Below, piece after piece: positions 1 through 7,608 of a DNA stretch of 40,868 nt; position 1 is the first letter of the stretch; each line of letters starts with the position of its first letter. The position numbers and the translations under genes were made by a program. The notes under the pieces are model-generated. The model was not told where the DNA came from. It saw only the letters and a program-made list of their open reading frames with translations, and did not search any database. The DNA is from CAZPDM01 sp964585305 (lineage in GTDB: Bacteria > Planctomycetota > Uabimicrobiia > Uabimicrobiales > JABWCH01), in the NCBI GenBank assembly GCA_964585305.1, contig CAZPDM010000032.1:1-40868 (forward strand), in the 5' to 3' direction.

Positions 1-371
1 ACTTCGTGAATTGGATCCAATTCAATTAATTCCTGCAAATCACTATATTTTGAAATAATTGGTACTTGCCAATCTGGTCTCATATCAATTAAAAATTCAT
101 CTGGATTTTCCTTTTTGCTGTCTTTACTTATTAAGCCTTCATCTATCAAAATTAATATGAATTTCTCTACAACCTTCAACTGGGGATCAAAGATATTTAA
201 TGAATTGAATGCAGTACTGATCTTAGAAATTGAATGACCACAGTTAATTGCATTCCAAATTATTGAAGCATAACCTATTGCGTTATAATAAATGCCGTTT
301 TCTGTGTTAATAATAACGGTTTCATTATCAATAGTTTCGTGAATAATTTTCGGGGCATTTATTTTATACAT
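1..371 (-). CDS. PqqD-like peptide-binding protein (C-terminus cut by window edge)
   Basis: About 123 residues are visible before the window ends, starting at ATG 371 with an AGAAAGAGAAAA purine stretch just upstream. The N-terminal 85 residues read like the small PqqD/RRE fold: an opening beta-strand region containing NTENGIYYNA, then IWNAI, then a helical segment ending in LIDEGLIS. PqqD-like proteins bind leader peptides and deliver them to modifying enzymes. The last visible residues (KYSDLQELIELDPIHEV) match the tail often seen on PqqD-like proteins encoded beside asparagine-synthase-type peptide cyclases. The gene lies 20 nt after the nucleotidyltransferase gene and is probably its third operon member. 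Few residues are likely missing. Family assignment is by pattern recognition only; the partner enzymes would lie to the left. Confidence 0.65.
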   Translation of the reverse strand, partial: MYKINAPKIIHETIDNETVIINTENGIYYNAIGYASIIWNAINCGHSISKISTAFNSLNIFDPQLKVVEKFILILIDEGLISKDSKKENPDEFLIDMRPDWQVPIISKYSDLQELIELDPIHE

Positions 372-391
372 AATTTTTCTCTTTCTAAATT

Positions 392-2017
392 TTATTTTTT
401 TGAGACAACCTGAATATGAATGCCGGGAAAAGAATTCCCATGTATGGAAAACCATGTTATATGTTCATGAACCAGGTCAAATTGGATAAAGTAACTCCCT
501 GGTTCAATTGGAGCTTTAATTTCAATTTCCGTCTCCATTTTTTGTGTGGGATAGATAAATACCACATAATCATTTTTTGGCTTCAAAAAATAATTTCTGG
601 GGAAATCCCAAGCTATCAAAGCTCTATCTCGTGAATAAATATGGTAAGATAAGCCATAGAAGGAATCGGATTCGTTGTGAATATACCAACAACAATCAGA
701 ATTATTTGCTATTCTTACTTTAACTTTAATGGCTTCTCCAGGCAGAAAATAATTATTGTGAGAAAAATTCAAAACTTCCATTGACGCTTTATATTTAGGC
801 AGTTGTAGGTTAATTTTCCTTCGAATTACTCCAGGGGATAATTTTACATATCCTTCACCGGTTTTAGAATATTTATTTAGAATCTCTTCTAAAGCGGAAG
901 AATTAAAAATCTCAAAAACTTCTTTTATGACATGAAGATACTTAAATTGTAAATATAAGAGACTAATCTCCCCTCTGTCATTAAGAAAATATCTGAGATG
1001 TTTATAAGGATAATAATCCAATCCATCTTGATCCGTATTTTTGATAGCTGATTTTATCTTATGATTTATCCCATGAGATCTGCCTTCAGATATCATGGAA
1101 TGAAGGATTCTATTAGAAAGCGCAGCATCACTGTCTAAGATCATAGCTAATATCTCTCGAGGTACAGCTTCTTGAGAAATGTCATGGACTAAATTCAGAG
1201 CATAGAACAAAATTTCTCCCAATCCTCTGTTTTGTGATTCTTTCAATACTATTGGCCATTGAGAGAATGGTTCTTTTTTTATAATTTTAATTGCATCATA
1301 AATCCATTCATATCTCATAGGTGTGGAATCTCTGATTCCATTTATCACTCCGGTGAGGATCAAATCTTCCGGTGCCATCACTTTCACTTTCATCCCTTCC
1401 CAATTGAAGGTTTGGGCTCGTTCCCAAATTCCACGATCAATTTCTGGAATGGGATTTTCATAAAGAGCATACCAATGTAAATCAAAGCCTTGATTGGCGG
1501 CATTGATATAATCAAAAGAATGAATATCCCTAACTTTTCTATCATTGGTATACCGGTATTTCCAGCCTAACTCTACTAAGATTTTTTCTGCCTTTTCCAA
1601 ATCTTTCTTATGAACTAGTACATCTATGTCTCCCATTGGACGCAAGGCCGGATTTTGATAGTATTTCAAATACAAGGCGAGTCCTTTGAAGAGCAACAAG
1701 TCTATGCCTACTTCAATGAACCGTTTAATAATCTTTTTTCCTTCAGAAAATAACATACTATTTCGATATAGAAAATAGCGATAAATTCCCTTCATTCGTC
1801 CATAATGGGGATTTTTTTCTTTAATCTCACGGAAACAGTCAAACATGGCAGGTACCATACGGAAAGAAGTATAGTCTAAGACATCAAAATCAACTAAAGA
1901 TGCCCATTTTAAAAATATTTCTTCATTTTTAGGCTCTTGAGCAAGTAGAGCTTTTAGTACCAGTCGCTGTCTGGGATCAATTTCATAGATATTTTCCACA
2001 TAATTAAAAAGGTTCAT
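392..2017 (-). CDS. Nucleotidyltransferase family protein (PF14907-type) with C-terminal Ig-like domain
   Basis: 541 aa. Residues about 75-260 carry the nucleotidyltransferase signature: LLLFKGLAL near 108 (K111-G112) and RPMGDIDVLV at 126-135, where D130 and D132 would bind metal. This is the uncharacterised NTP_transf_5 group found in peptide-modification and surface-polysaccharide clusters. A mostly helical middle follows. Residues about 405-540 look like a separate beta-sandwich: PGEAIKVKVRIANNS, then FYGLSYHIY, AIEPGSYFIQFDL and HITWFSIHG, similar to Ig/NBR1-like domains on glycan-handling proteins. The start ATG overlaps the stop of the upstream kinase-like gene by 4 nt (ATGA), so translation is coupled. 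The substrate is unknown. The fold call is fairly safe; the pathway is inferred from neighbours. Confidence 0.75.
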   Translation of the reverse strand: MNLFNYVENIYEIDPRQRLVLKALLAQEPKNEEIFLKWASLVDFDVLDYTSFRMVPAMFDCFREIKEKNPHYGRMKGIYRYFLYRNSMLFSEGKKIIKRFIEVGIDLLLFKGLALYLKYYQNPALRPMGDIDVLVHKKDLEKAEKILVELGWKYRYTNDRKVRDIHSFDYINAANQGFDLHWYALYENPIPEIDRGIWERAQTFNWEGMKVKVMAPEDLILTGVINGIRDSTPMRYEWIYDAIKIIKKEPFSQWPIVLKESQNRGLGEILFYALNLVHDISQEAVPREILAMILDSDAALSNRILHSMISEGRSHGINHKIKSAIKNTDQDGLDYYPYKHLRYFLNDRGEISLLYLQFKYLHVIKEVFEIFNSSALEEILNKYSKTGEGYVKLSPGVIRRKINLQLPKYKASMEVLNFSHNNYFLPGEAIKVKVRIANNSDCCWYIHNESDSFYGLSYHIYSRDRALIAWDFPRNYFLKPKNDYVVFIYPTQKMETEIEIKAPIEPGSYFIQFDLVHEHITWFSIHGNSFPGIHIQVVSKK

Positions 2018-3051
2018 AAAGAGTAATTTCCCTCACTAATAAAAACTTTTAAACTTTCAGCAATCTCTTGAAAATCTTTACTGAGAGATAATGTATAAGC
2101 AGGAATTTCTTGGCAGAGCTGTCCCAGATCACGAAGCATATATTCTCCGCATCCTGGCATCTGTAGGATGGTACTGGTAGCAAACTCAGTCAAGATTTGC
2201 ATTGCCGCATATTTTTTAAATGAAGATTTTAATGCGTACTCTACCCTAGGTCGAATAATTGTTTTTATTTGAAGGGCGGGAACAATATGACCTAGATCGT
2301 TAGGCAGGATCACAACATTTTTTTCCTGGGTTTTGTTTGTCTTAATTATATATGGCAATAGCTTTGAAAATTGGGGAAGCGTTTTGTCCATAATTTTAGA
2401 ACCGCGATAAATTTGATAAGCCATTTTCTTCTCACCAATAGAAATAGCTACATAATCATCGCCAATAAATTCCAGGCCATAGATTAGAGAAAGCAAAGCT
2501 GTAGTAGATTTCCCTGCTCCGCTTTTACCTACGAGCAATGCTCCATTTCCCCCATATCCTATCCCAGCGGCGTGAATAAACAACATCCCATTCATTTTGC
2601 AAAACCAGTTCATGATCATTCTCATGGGTGTGCAGACTTCATAATCTGGAAGTTTGTTGGCATCTGGGGCAAAATAAAAGGCTTCTCTATTTTCTATATC
2701 AATTAAAGACACTATTTCCCCCACAGGATTATACTGAAGGTGAATATTTTTTTCATTGATGACAGATACTTTATCCCGATATCGATCCAGTTCTTGTTTT
2801 AATTTTTGACAGGGAAAATCAATTTCTGAATTTCCATCCCATAAATAAATATTTAAGTCTGCAGAAATTTTTTCCTCATGGTTTGTTCGAATTCCTGATA
2901 AAGAAAGAAGAATGCTTTGCTGAAGTTTTTTACCTGCACAAAACATAGTAATCCTCTTTCCTCCCAATTCCAAATTTATCTTCTCTATGCCATTTCTCCT
3001 AGCAGCAGCATTAAAAGATGTCATACATTGATAATAAAAATCCCCAGACAT
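2014..3051 (-). CDS. HPr kinase-like P-loop protein of a peptide-modification operon
   Basis: 345 aa. The core is the HprK-type P-loop: FIHAAGIG at 158-165, Walker A GKSGAGKST at 175-183 and an acidic FIGDDY at 195-200. True HPr kinase/phosphorylase has a separate N-terminal domain and a conserved signature downstream of the P-loop that I do not see here. This protein therefore fits the HprK-like group found with PqqD and nucleotidyltransferase genes, some members of which phosphorylate peptides in lasso-type clusters. It is first in the minus-strand operon, and its stop overlaps the next start by 4 nt. No convincing promoter was found in the 438 bp upstream. The peptide-kinase role is an inference. 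Confidence 0.7.
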   Translation of the reverse strand: MSGDFYYQCMTSFNAAARRNGIEKINLELGGKRITMFCAGKKLQQSILLSLSGIRTNHEEKISADLNIYLWDGNSEIDFPCQKLKQELDRYRDKVSVINEKNIHLQYNPVGEIVSLIDIENREAFYFAPDANKLPDYEVCTPMRMIMNWFCKMNGMLFIHAAGIGYGGNGALLVGKSGAGKSTTALLSLIYGLEFIGDDYVAISIGEKKMAYQIYRGSKIMDKTLPQFSKLLPYIIKTNKTQEKNVVILPNDLGHIVPALQIKTIIRPRVEYALKSSFKKYAAMQILTEFATSTILQMPGCGEYMLRDLGQLCQEIPAYTLSLSKDFQEIAESLKVFISEGNYSL

Positions 3052-3331
3052 ATCCTTTACCTTTCAAAAAACTATGTCCTCCCTCAAACAAGCTGAAACC
3101 AAACAGGCGTCAAATGAAAAAATTTGCTTATATAAAATGAGAAAAAAACATGGTTTTGCTTTTCTCCGGAAATAAATTATATTTTATGTTCGGAAAAAAA
3201 TATGCTTCATTATATGAAATTTTTTTAACTTTGTAGTGGAAAAAGGGAAATTTTTTATAAAAAATGTAGCTTTTTGCTAGTACCATAAATTTATTGTTAG
3301 CAATTTTCCATTTGTTTATGGGGAAGAGTAT

Positions 3332-3358
3332 GCTAGGATTTTCCTAGCTTATTTTTTT
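3332..3358 (+). terminator. Terminator-like hairpin in divergent intergenic region
   Basis: GCTAGGA (3332-3338) and TCCTAGC (3342-3348) form a perfect 7-bp stem with a 3-nt loop, followed by TTATTTTTTT. The shape is that of a plus-strand intrinsic terminator, although no plus-strand gene precedes it. It directly abuts the next promoter's -35 box, so it could instead be an operator palindrome. Confidence 0.45.
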
Positions 3359-3385
3359 GACAAAAAAGTTGAAATATTTTAAAAA
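3357..3385 (+). promoter_or_regulatory. Candidate promoter of the secreted protein gene
   Basis: Perfect TTGACA at 3357-3362, then 17 nt, then TAAAAA at 3380-3385. The -35 and spacing are ideal and the -10 is weak. It would give a leader of about 98 nt before ATG 3490. Confidence 0.45.
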
Positions 3386-3489
3386 AAATATATTTTTGTT
3401 GTAAAATTTTAAAAAAAGTATTAAGATTATTATTCTTAGTTTTAACTAAAACTAACCCTTTTCAATTTCCTATTTAGGAGAATTTTGAG

Positions 3490-5232
3490 ATGAATAAAAA
3501 AATTCTTATTGTATTATTGTTCGTTGCTTTTCTTGCACCTATATTTGCACAAGTTGGCAAATTTGAGTTAGAAAAAGTTCTTCCAAGTACTACTTTAGCT
3601 GTTGCAGGAACAAATAACGCTGCACAATTATACCAAGAATTTCTCAATAGCAAGATATGGAATCTCATCACAGATAAAGAATTCAAAAGTTTCTTCGATT
3701 CTTTTGCTGAAAAACCACTTGAGAAAATTCAACAAGCTAAAGAACAAATCCAATATATGCTCAATCAAAAACAAACTGGCATCAATTTGGATGAACTTTA
3801 TCAAGTTTTAGGCGGAGAACTTTTACTAGCAGTTGTTGAAGTTGGCAATGGTCAGCCTACTGTTATTTTATCTTGGGACTTAGGCAGCCAAAAAGAAAAT
3901 ATCGAAAAAACTATCAAAACTCTTCTCCAACAAATGGGAAAACGTGGCCAAGCAACTATAACAAATAGTTTTGGCTATGATATTTCCACTATTCCAGGAG
4001 CGAAACGCGGAGAAACTATTTCTTTCGTTTATATTGGAACAAAGATTGTTATTTCTAATAGTCTTGAATATCTCCAAAAAGTTCTTGATCCAAATTATGT
4101 ACTCGAAGATAATTTAGCAAATTCTAATCAATATGTTGTTTCTAAAAAACAAGTATTGCAAGGATATGCAGGAAAATTTGTCTATATTAACACAAAAGCT
4201 ATTTTAGAGTTTGTAACCCAAATGTTTAGCGGAAATCCTAAATTCGATCAAGGCAAAGCAATTGCAGAACTTGTCGGTTTAGATAAAATACATGCTATTA
4301 CACTTGGCGCAAGTTTAAGAAATGGCGCAGTTGCAGAATCTTTATTCTTCTTTACACCAGAAGGCCGTACAGGTCTTTTAGGCAAAGCACTTCCTAATAT
4401 CGTTGCTCCACAAAACCTTATTCCCTATATTCCTGAAAAAGTTATTGCTTTAGAACATGGTCCTCTATATCTTGGACAACTTTATCGTGATATTATGGAA
4501 TTTCTCAAACAAGTTGATAAAAGAGAATATGAAAGAGCTTTGAGAGATTTAGAAGGTGTTAAACAAGAATTTGGCATGACTGTTGAAGAAATTTTAGATG
4601 CTGTGGGAAATGAATATCTTCTAACTGTCAATTGCTCTGGTGGTTTTATTCCTGATATTGCTCTTCAAATTGCAGTTCAAGATACAGAAAAAATGCAAAA
4701 ATTTATTGATGGCTTATTAGGATGGGTTCCTGAAAAAATGCAATATAATGTTCAATATAAAGGAACATCCTTTACATATTTTAATTTCAGCAGTCGTCGT
4801 GAGCCTATTCCACTTGCTCCAGCGTTTGGAATGATTGGTAATCGTTTGGTAATTTGCCCCTTCCCAGAAACTTTCAAAAATTTAATTGAATCTAAAAATG
4901 GGCAACTGCCAGAAGATCTAAAACTTTTCTTAGACAATCGTGATTATAGTGAAGTTGCGTATCTTAATCTCAAAAGCTTAGTTGTTCCTTTGTATAAAAC
5001 AATTCTACCCTTATTACAAGGTATGGCTCCACGCAGTCAAGTTCCCTTTGAACCAGCTCTTTTGCCACCTGCAAGCCTATTTGAAAAATATGTTAGCAAT
5101 TGCGCAATCGTAAGTATTTACAATGCTAATGGAATTCTCTTTGAAGCCCATTCTCCTACTGGAATTACTTGGATGATAGTAGGCGGAGCTGTTGCTGCGA
5201 AAAATATGCCTCGAAAACATTGGAAAAAATAA
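3490..5232 (+). CDS. Secreted protein of unknown function (DUF3352-like appearance)
   Basis: 580 aa. Residues 1-21 are a clear signal peptide (MNKKILIVLLFVAFLAPIFAQ is charged, then hydrophobic, then an A-x-A-Q-type end), so the product is exported. The mature start, VLPSTTLAVAGTNNAAQLYQEF, and later alternating strand/helix segments recall the large DUF3352-like proteins common in planctomycetes, where the opening speaks of 'lpadtl' and is followed by repeated alpha/beta units. I see no enzyme motif. A hydrophobic stretch near the C-terminus (TWMIVGGAVAA) may be membrane-associated. AGGAG lies 9-13 nt before ATG 3490. The gene stands alone between a TTGACA promoter and a strong terminator. 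The family call is tentative. Confidence 0.6.
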   Translation: MNKKILIVLLFVAFLAPIFAQVGKFELEKVLPSTTLAVAGTNNAAQLYQEFLNSKIWNLITDKEFKSFFDSFAEKPLEKIQQAKEQIQYMLNQKQTGINLDELYQVLGGELLLAVVEVGNGQPTVILSWDLGSQKENIEKTIKTLLQQMGKRGQATITNSFGYDISTIPGAKRGETISFVYIGTKIVISNSLEYLQKVLDPNYVLEDNLANSNQYVVSKKQVLQGYAGKFVYINTKAILEFVTQMFSGNPKFDQGKAIAELVGLDKIHAITLGASLRNGAVAESLFFFTPEGRTGLLGKALPNIVAPQNLIPYIPEKVIALEHGPLYLGQLYRDIMEFLKQVDKREYERALRDLEGVKQEFGMTVEEILDAVGNEYLLTVNCSGGFIPDIALQIAVQDTEKMQKFIDGLLGWVPEKMQYNVQYKGTSFTYFNFSSRREPIPLAPAFGMIGNRLVICPFPETFKNLIESKNGQLPEDLKLFLDNRDYSEVAYLNLKSLVVPLYKTILPLLQGMAPRSQVPFEPALLPPASLFEKYVSNCAIVSIYNANGILFEAHSPTGITWMIVGGAVAAKNMPRKHWKK

Positions 5233-5256
5233 TCTTTATTTTTAACTAAGCCAAAA

Positions 5257-5296
5257 AAAATTGACGTGCTAATTTTTTAATTAACACGTCAATTTT
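5257..5296. terminator. Bidirectional terminator hairpin
   Basis: AAAATTGACGTG (5257-5268) pairs perfectly with CACGTCAATTTT (5285-5296), with three more pairs inside after one mismatch. It sits between the convergent secreted-protein and FHA genes and provides a T-run on both strands. Confidence 0.85.
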
Positions 5297-5299
5297 AAG

Positions 5300-5683
5300 T
5301 TATCCTATTGATTCTAATTCCAATAAAAATTTTTCCCTGCTTCCCAATTGAATAATATGATTTTCTGTAGTAATATCTGCTAAAAAAACTCTCGCAATTC
5401 TTTCTTCATCCAAACGTGTACCATTTGCGGACAAATCTTCTAATTCAACTTTTACTTCATTATGAAAGGTAATACGCAAATGTTTTCTCGAAATAGTTTG
5501 TAGATGTCGGTTAATTTGTTCTATTTCGTCAAAATCATGGAGCATATCAGATAAAGGGCCGGGATCTAATATAAAATCACAAGAATGACTACGGCCAATA
5601 ACTACAGATTGCCCTTCTTCAATATAATATTTTTTATCTTTAAACAGGCCATGAATTCCTGTTAAAACTAATCTGTTTGGCAT
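5300..5683 (-). CDS. FHA domain protein
   Basis: 127 aa from ATG 5683. Almost the whole protein is one forkhead-associated domain: VVIGRSHSCDF (the GR loop), ISRKHLRI (S-x-x-H) and DLSANGTRLD (the NGT loop). FHA domains bind phosphothreonine peptides and commonly partner with Ser/Thr kinases. A GTG ten codons upstream (5713) would extend the protein, but AGAAAGG sits about 10 nt before ATG 5683, so the shorter start is preferred. About 30 residues between the GRSHS and SRKH motifs form an acidic insertion (DMLHDFDEIEQ) longer than usual. No kinase is adjacent; the binding partner is unknown. Confidence 0.85.
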   Translation of the reverse strand: MPNRLVLTGIHGLFKDKKYYIEEGQSVVIGRSHSCDFILDPGPLSDMLHDFDEIEQINRHLQTISRKHLRITFHNEVKVELEDLSANGTRLDEERIARVFLADITTENHIIQLGSREKFLLELESIG

Positions 5684-5857
5684 ATACCACACTACCTTTC
5701 TATATTTAATCACCGAAATTTGAAATATTCGGATGCAAAGTAATAATAATTATTTTTAAAAGCTATATTCCTTTAAGATACCTCAAAAATATAAAAACGT
5801 CAAGCTAAAATAGGAAGAAAGAGAATTATATTTAAGTTTTTTTAGAAAGTAGAAATT

Positions 5858-6589
5858 ATGGATGAAATTTTGCAAGAAAAATTTGCCCAACAACAAATTG
5901 AACTAAGTAAAAAAATTATTATTCCTAAATCTAATGAAAGTTTTCTTCCAAAAGAAGGAAATATTTTTTTTGCCTTAGATATTCAGTATAAAGATGATGA
6001 AGCACATGTTGCAGCTGATATATGGGAATGGCCCAATCGTCATCAAACAACTCTTGCAGGGGAAATATCAGCTAGTGTTCCTTATATACCAAGTTATTTT
6101 TGTTTTCGAGAAGGCCCACCTTTATTAGCACTTATTACACATATCATGGAAAATTGTAATATTAAACCGGATTTTTTAATTATAGATGGTCATGGAATTG
6201 CACACCCACGAAAATTTGGTGTCGCATGCTGGTTAGGAATTGCATTAAACATACCAACTATAGGATGCGCAAAAGATACATTAGTACATTATGACTCTCT
6301 TCCAGAAAAACAACGCGGAGAAAAAAAAGAAGTAAAAATAAATGATGAAATAGTAGGATATGTTCTCGTTACTCAAAACAATACTCGCCCTATTTTTGTT
6401 AGCCCTGGACATCTTATTTCATTAGAAAGCTCTGTTGATATTGCTTTAAAATTACCAGGGCAATATCGCATTTCAGATCCTATTCGTAATGCAGATCATG
6501 CTGCTCGTGAGCACGCCAAAAATATCAATGATACAACATGGAAAGATTTAGGAAAACTTTCAGCAGTGTCTCCTTATTGGGAGAGATAA
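5858..6589 (+). CDS. nfi: Endonuclease V (deoxyinosine 3'-endonuclease)
   Basis: 243 aa, near the usual 220-240. Endonuclease V nicks DNA one phosphodiester 3' of deoxyinosine, starting repair of deaminated adenine. The family motifs are in order: FALDIQY with catalytic D41; VPYIPSYFCFREGP with E85; FLIIDGHGIAHPRKFG with D110; then IPTIGCAKDTL and FVSPGHLISLESS, the last supplying the conserved His. The usual D-V-x-Y motif reads D-I-Q-Y. The start at ATG 5858 follows a weak AGAAAG. The permease gene begins 3 nt after its stop, so the two are probably co-transcribed although no functional link is known. Confidence 0.93.
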   Translation: MDEILQEKFAQQQIELSKKIIIPKSNESFLPKEGNIFFALDIQYKDDEAHVAADIWEWPNRHQTTLAGEISASVPYIPSYFCFREGPPLLALITHIMENCNIKPDFLIIDGHGIAHPRKFGVACWLGIALNIPTIGCAKDTLVHYDSLPEKQRGEKKEVKINDEIVGYVLVTQNNTRPIFVSPGHLISLESSVDIALKLPGQYRISDPIRNADHAAREHAKNINDTTWKDLGKLSAVSPYWER

Positions 6590-6592
6590 AGT

Positions 6593-7387
6593 TTGAAATC
6601 ATATCTAATCATTTTAACTATACTTTTGATTATTATTGTTGCAATGAGCATTTATGTTCCTTCAGAAAATTGGTTAGGGTATGACACTTCGATCAGTTTT
6701 TCCGCAACATGGCTAAGTTTAAAATTGCTAGCAATAGCTTTATTATGGACAATTATTTTGCATTCCTTTGCAATTAGCCTTTGCTTTATTTCTATACGTT
6801 GGAAAGAAGAAATTGGAGAAAGTCTGGAAATATTTTTTCAAATTATATCATGTATACCTTTATTTATTTTATGTTTATTGTTGCAACATTGGGGAAAAGC
6901 TAGCAGTTTAATTTGGGCAGGATTAGCTTTAGCAAGTGGAGATTTTTTACTTGCAGCTATTTTTCCCATGCTGCGTTGGAATCTTTTGAGATATTTTAAT
7001 AATTCTTATCGAGAAGCTCTTCGAGGGAGAGGAATTGTATTCCCCATACCTGAATTATCTTTTTCTAAAGAACATTGGAGGCTATTTTTCCGATATTATG
7101 TTTTGCCATATTGGGCCGAATTTTTTAGAACTCTTCAAAACAAAATTCCATTGTTTTTTAGTGCTCTCATTATTATAGAAAAAGCATTATTTTATGGAAC
7201 AAATATTGTTGGAGCGAATCGTGGACTAGGATCTCTATTTTTCGATTGTATTCTGGAATGGTCTGAAGGAAAGCCAAGACTTATTATTCTATTTCGTTTA
7301 AGTTTTTGGTGTCTGTTTTTAGTTACTGCCACACGATTTTTATTTCATTGGCTAAGTAAAAAAATACACCCTAAATACTTGAGCTAA
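6593..7387 (+). CDS. ABC-transporter-type permease, orphan
   Basis: 264 aa, starting at TTG 6593 with GGGAGAG about 9 nt upstream. The protein is highly hydrophobic with about five to six membrane segments: residues 3-20, 42-66, 78-97, 102-120, around 190-205, and 230-255. SYREALRGRGI near 140 resembles the EAA loop (E-A-L-x-x-x-G) that contacts the ATPase in Opp/Dpp-type permeases. The segment with IPLFFSALIIIEKALFY then GANRGLGSLFFD mirrors the end of DppC/OppC-type proteins. No ATPase or substrate-binding gene is nearby, so subunits must be elsewhere. The substrate cannot be told. Start and co-transcription with nfi are inferred from spacing. Confidence 0.65.
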   Translation: MKSYLIILTILLIIIVAMSIYVPSENWLGYDTSISFSATWLSLKLLAIALLWTIILHSFAISLCFISIRWKEEIGESLEIFFQIISCIPLFILCLLLQHWGKASSLIWAGLALASGDFLLAAIFPMLRWNLLRYFNNSYREALRGRGIVFPIPELSFSKEHWRLFFRYYVLPYWAEFFRTLQNKIPLFFSALIIIEKALFYGTNIVGANRGLGSLFFDCILEWSEGKPRLIILFRLSFWCLFLVTATRFLFHWLSKKIHPKYLS

Positions 7388-7448
7388 ATATTTATAACTT
7401 ATTATTTTTCAAAGTATTTCTAATTTTTTCTAAAATATAAAAAAATAC

Positions 7449-7477
7449 TTGCAACTTTCAGGTAAAAGTGTTGTAAT
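7449..7477 (+). promoter_or_regulatory. Candidate enolase promoter
   Basis: TTGCAA at 7449-7454, 17-nt spacer, TGTAAT at 7472-7477. A 15-bp palindrome (TTGATTT T AAATCAA, 7493-7507) lies just downstream. The leader would be about 125 nt. Boxes are imperfect. Confidence 0.35.
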
Positions 7478-7608
7478 TTGGAAAAAGTTTTTTTGATTTT
7501 AAATCAATAATGTTCAAGTTGTTTATCTATGAAGTAATGCAACTTACTATAGTAAATAGACTTGGGATGAGACACACTTGAGTTTGTATAAGTATTGGAG
7601 AATGAACA

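Larger units (their letters stand above)
3052..3489. other. 438-bp divergent intergenic region
   Basis: Very AT-rich spacer between the minus-strand HprK-like operon and the plus-strand secreted-protein gene. It holds a terminator-like hairpin at 3332-3358 and a TTGACA-type promoter at 3357-3385 (listed separately). A 52-codon minus-strand frame at 3128-3286 has no ribosome-binding site and is not called. No tRNA or long repeat was seen. Confidence 0.6.

Noticed and set aside
2014..3051. Genuine HPr kinase/phosphorylase (hprK)
   Set aside because: The P-loop matches, but the normal N-terminal domain and downstream signature are not seen, and the neighbours are peptide-modification genes.
3128..3286. 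52-codon minus-strand frame upstream of the HprK-like operon, considered as a RiPP precursor
   Set aside because: No ribosome-binding site before its ATG, very AT-driven composition (Phe, Lys, Tyr, Ile), and no leader/core pattern.
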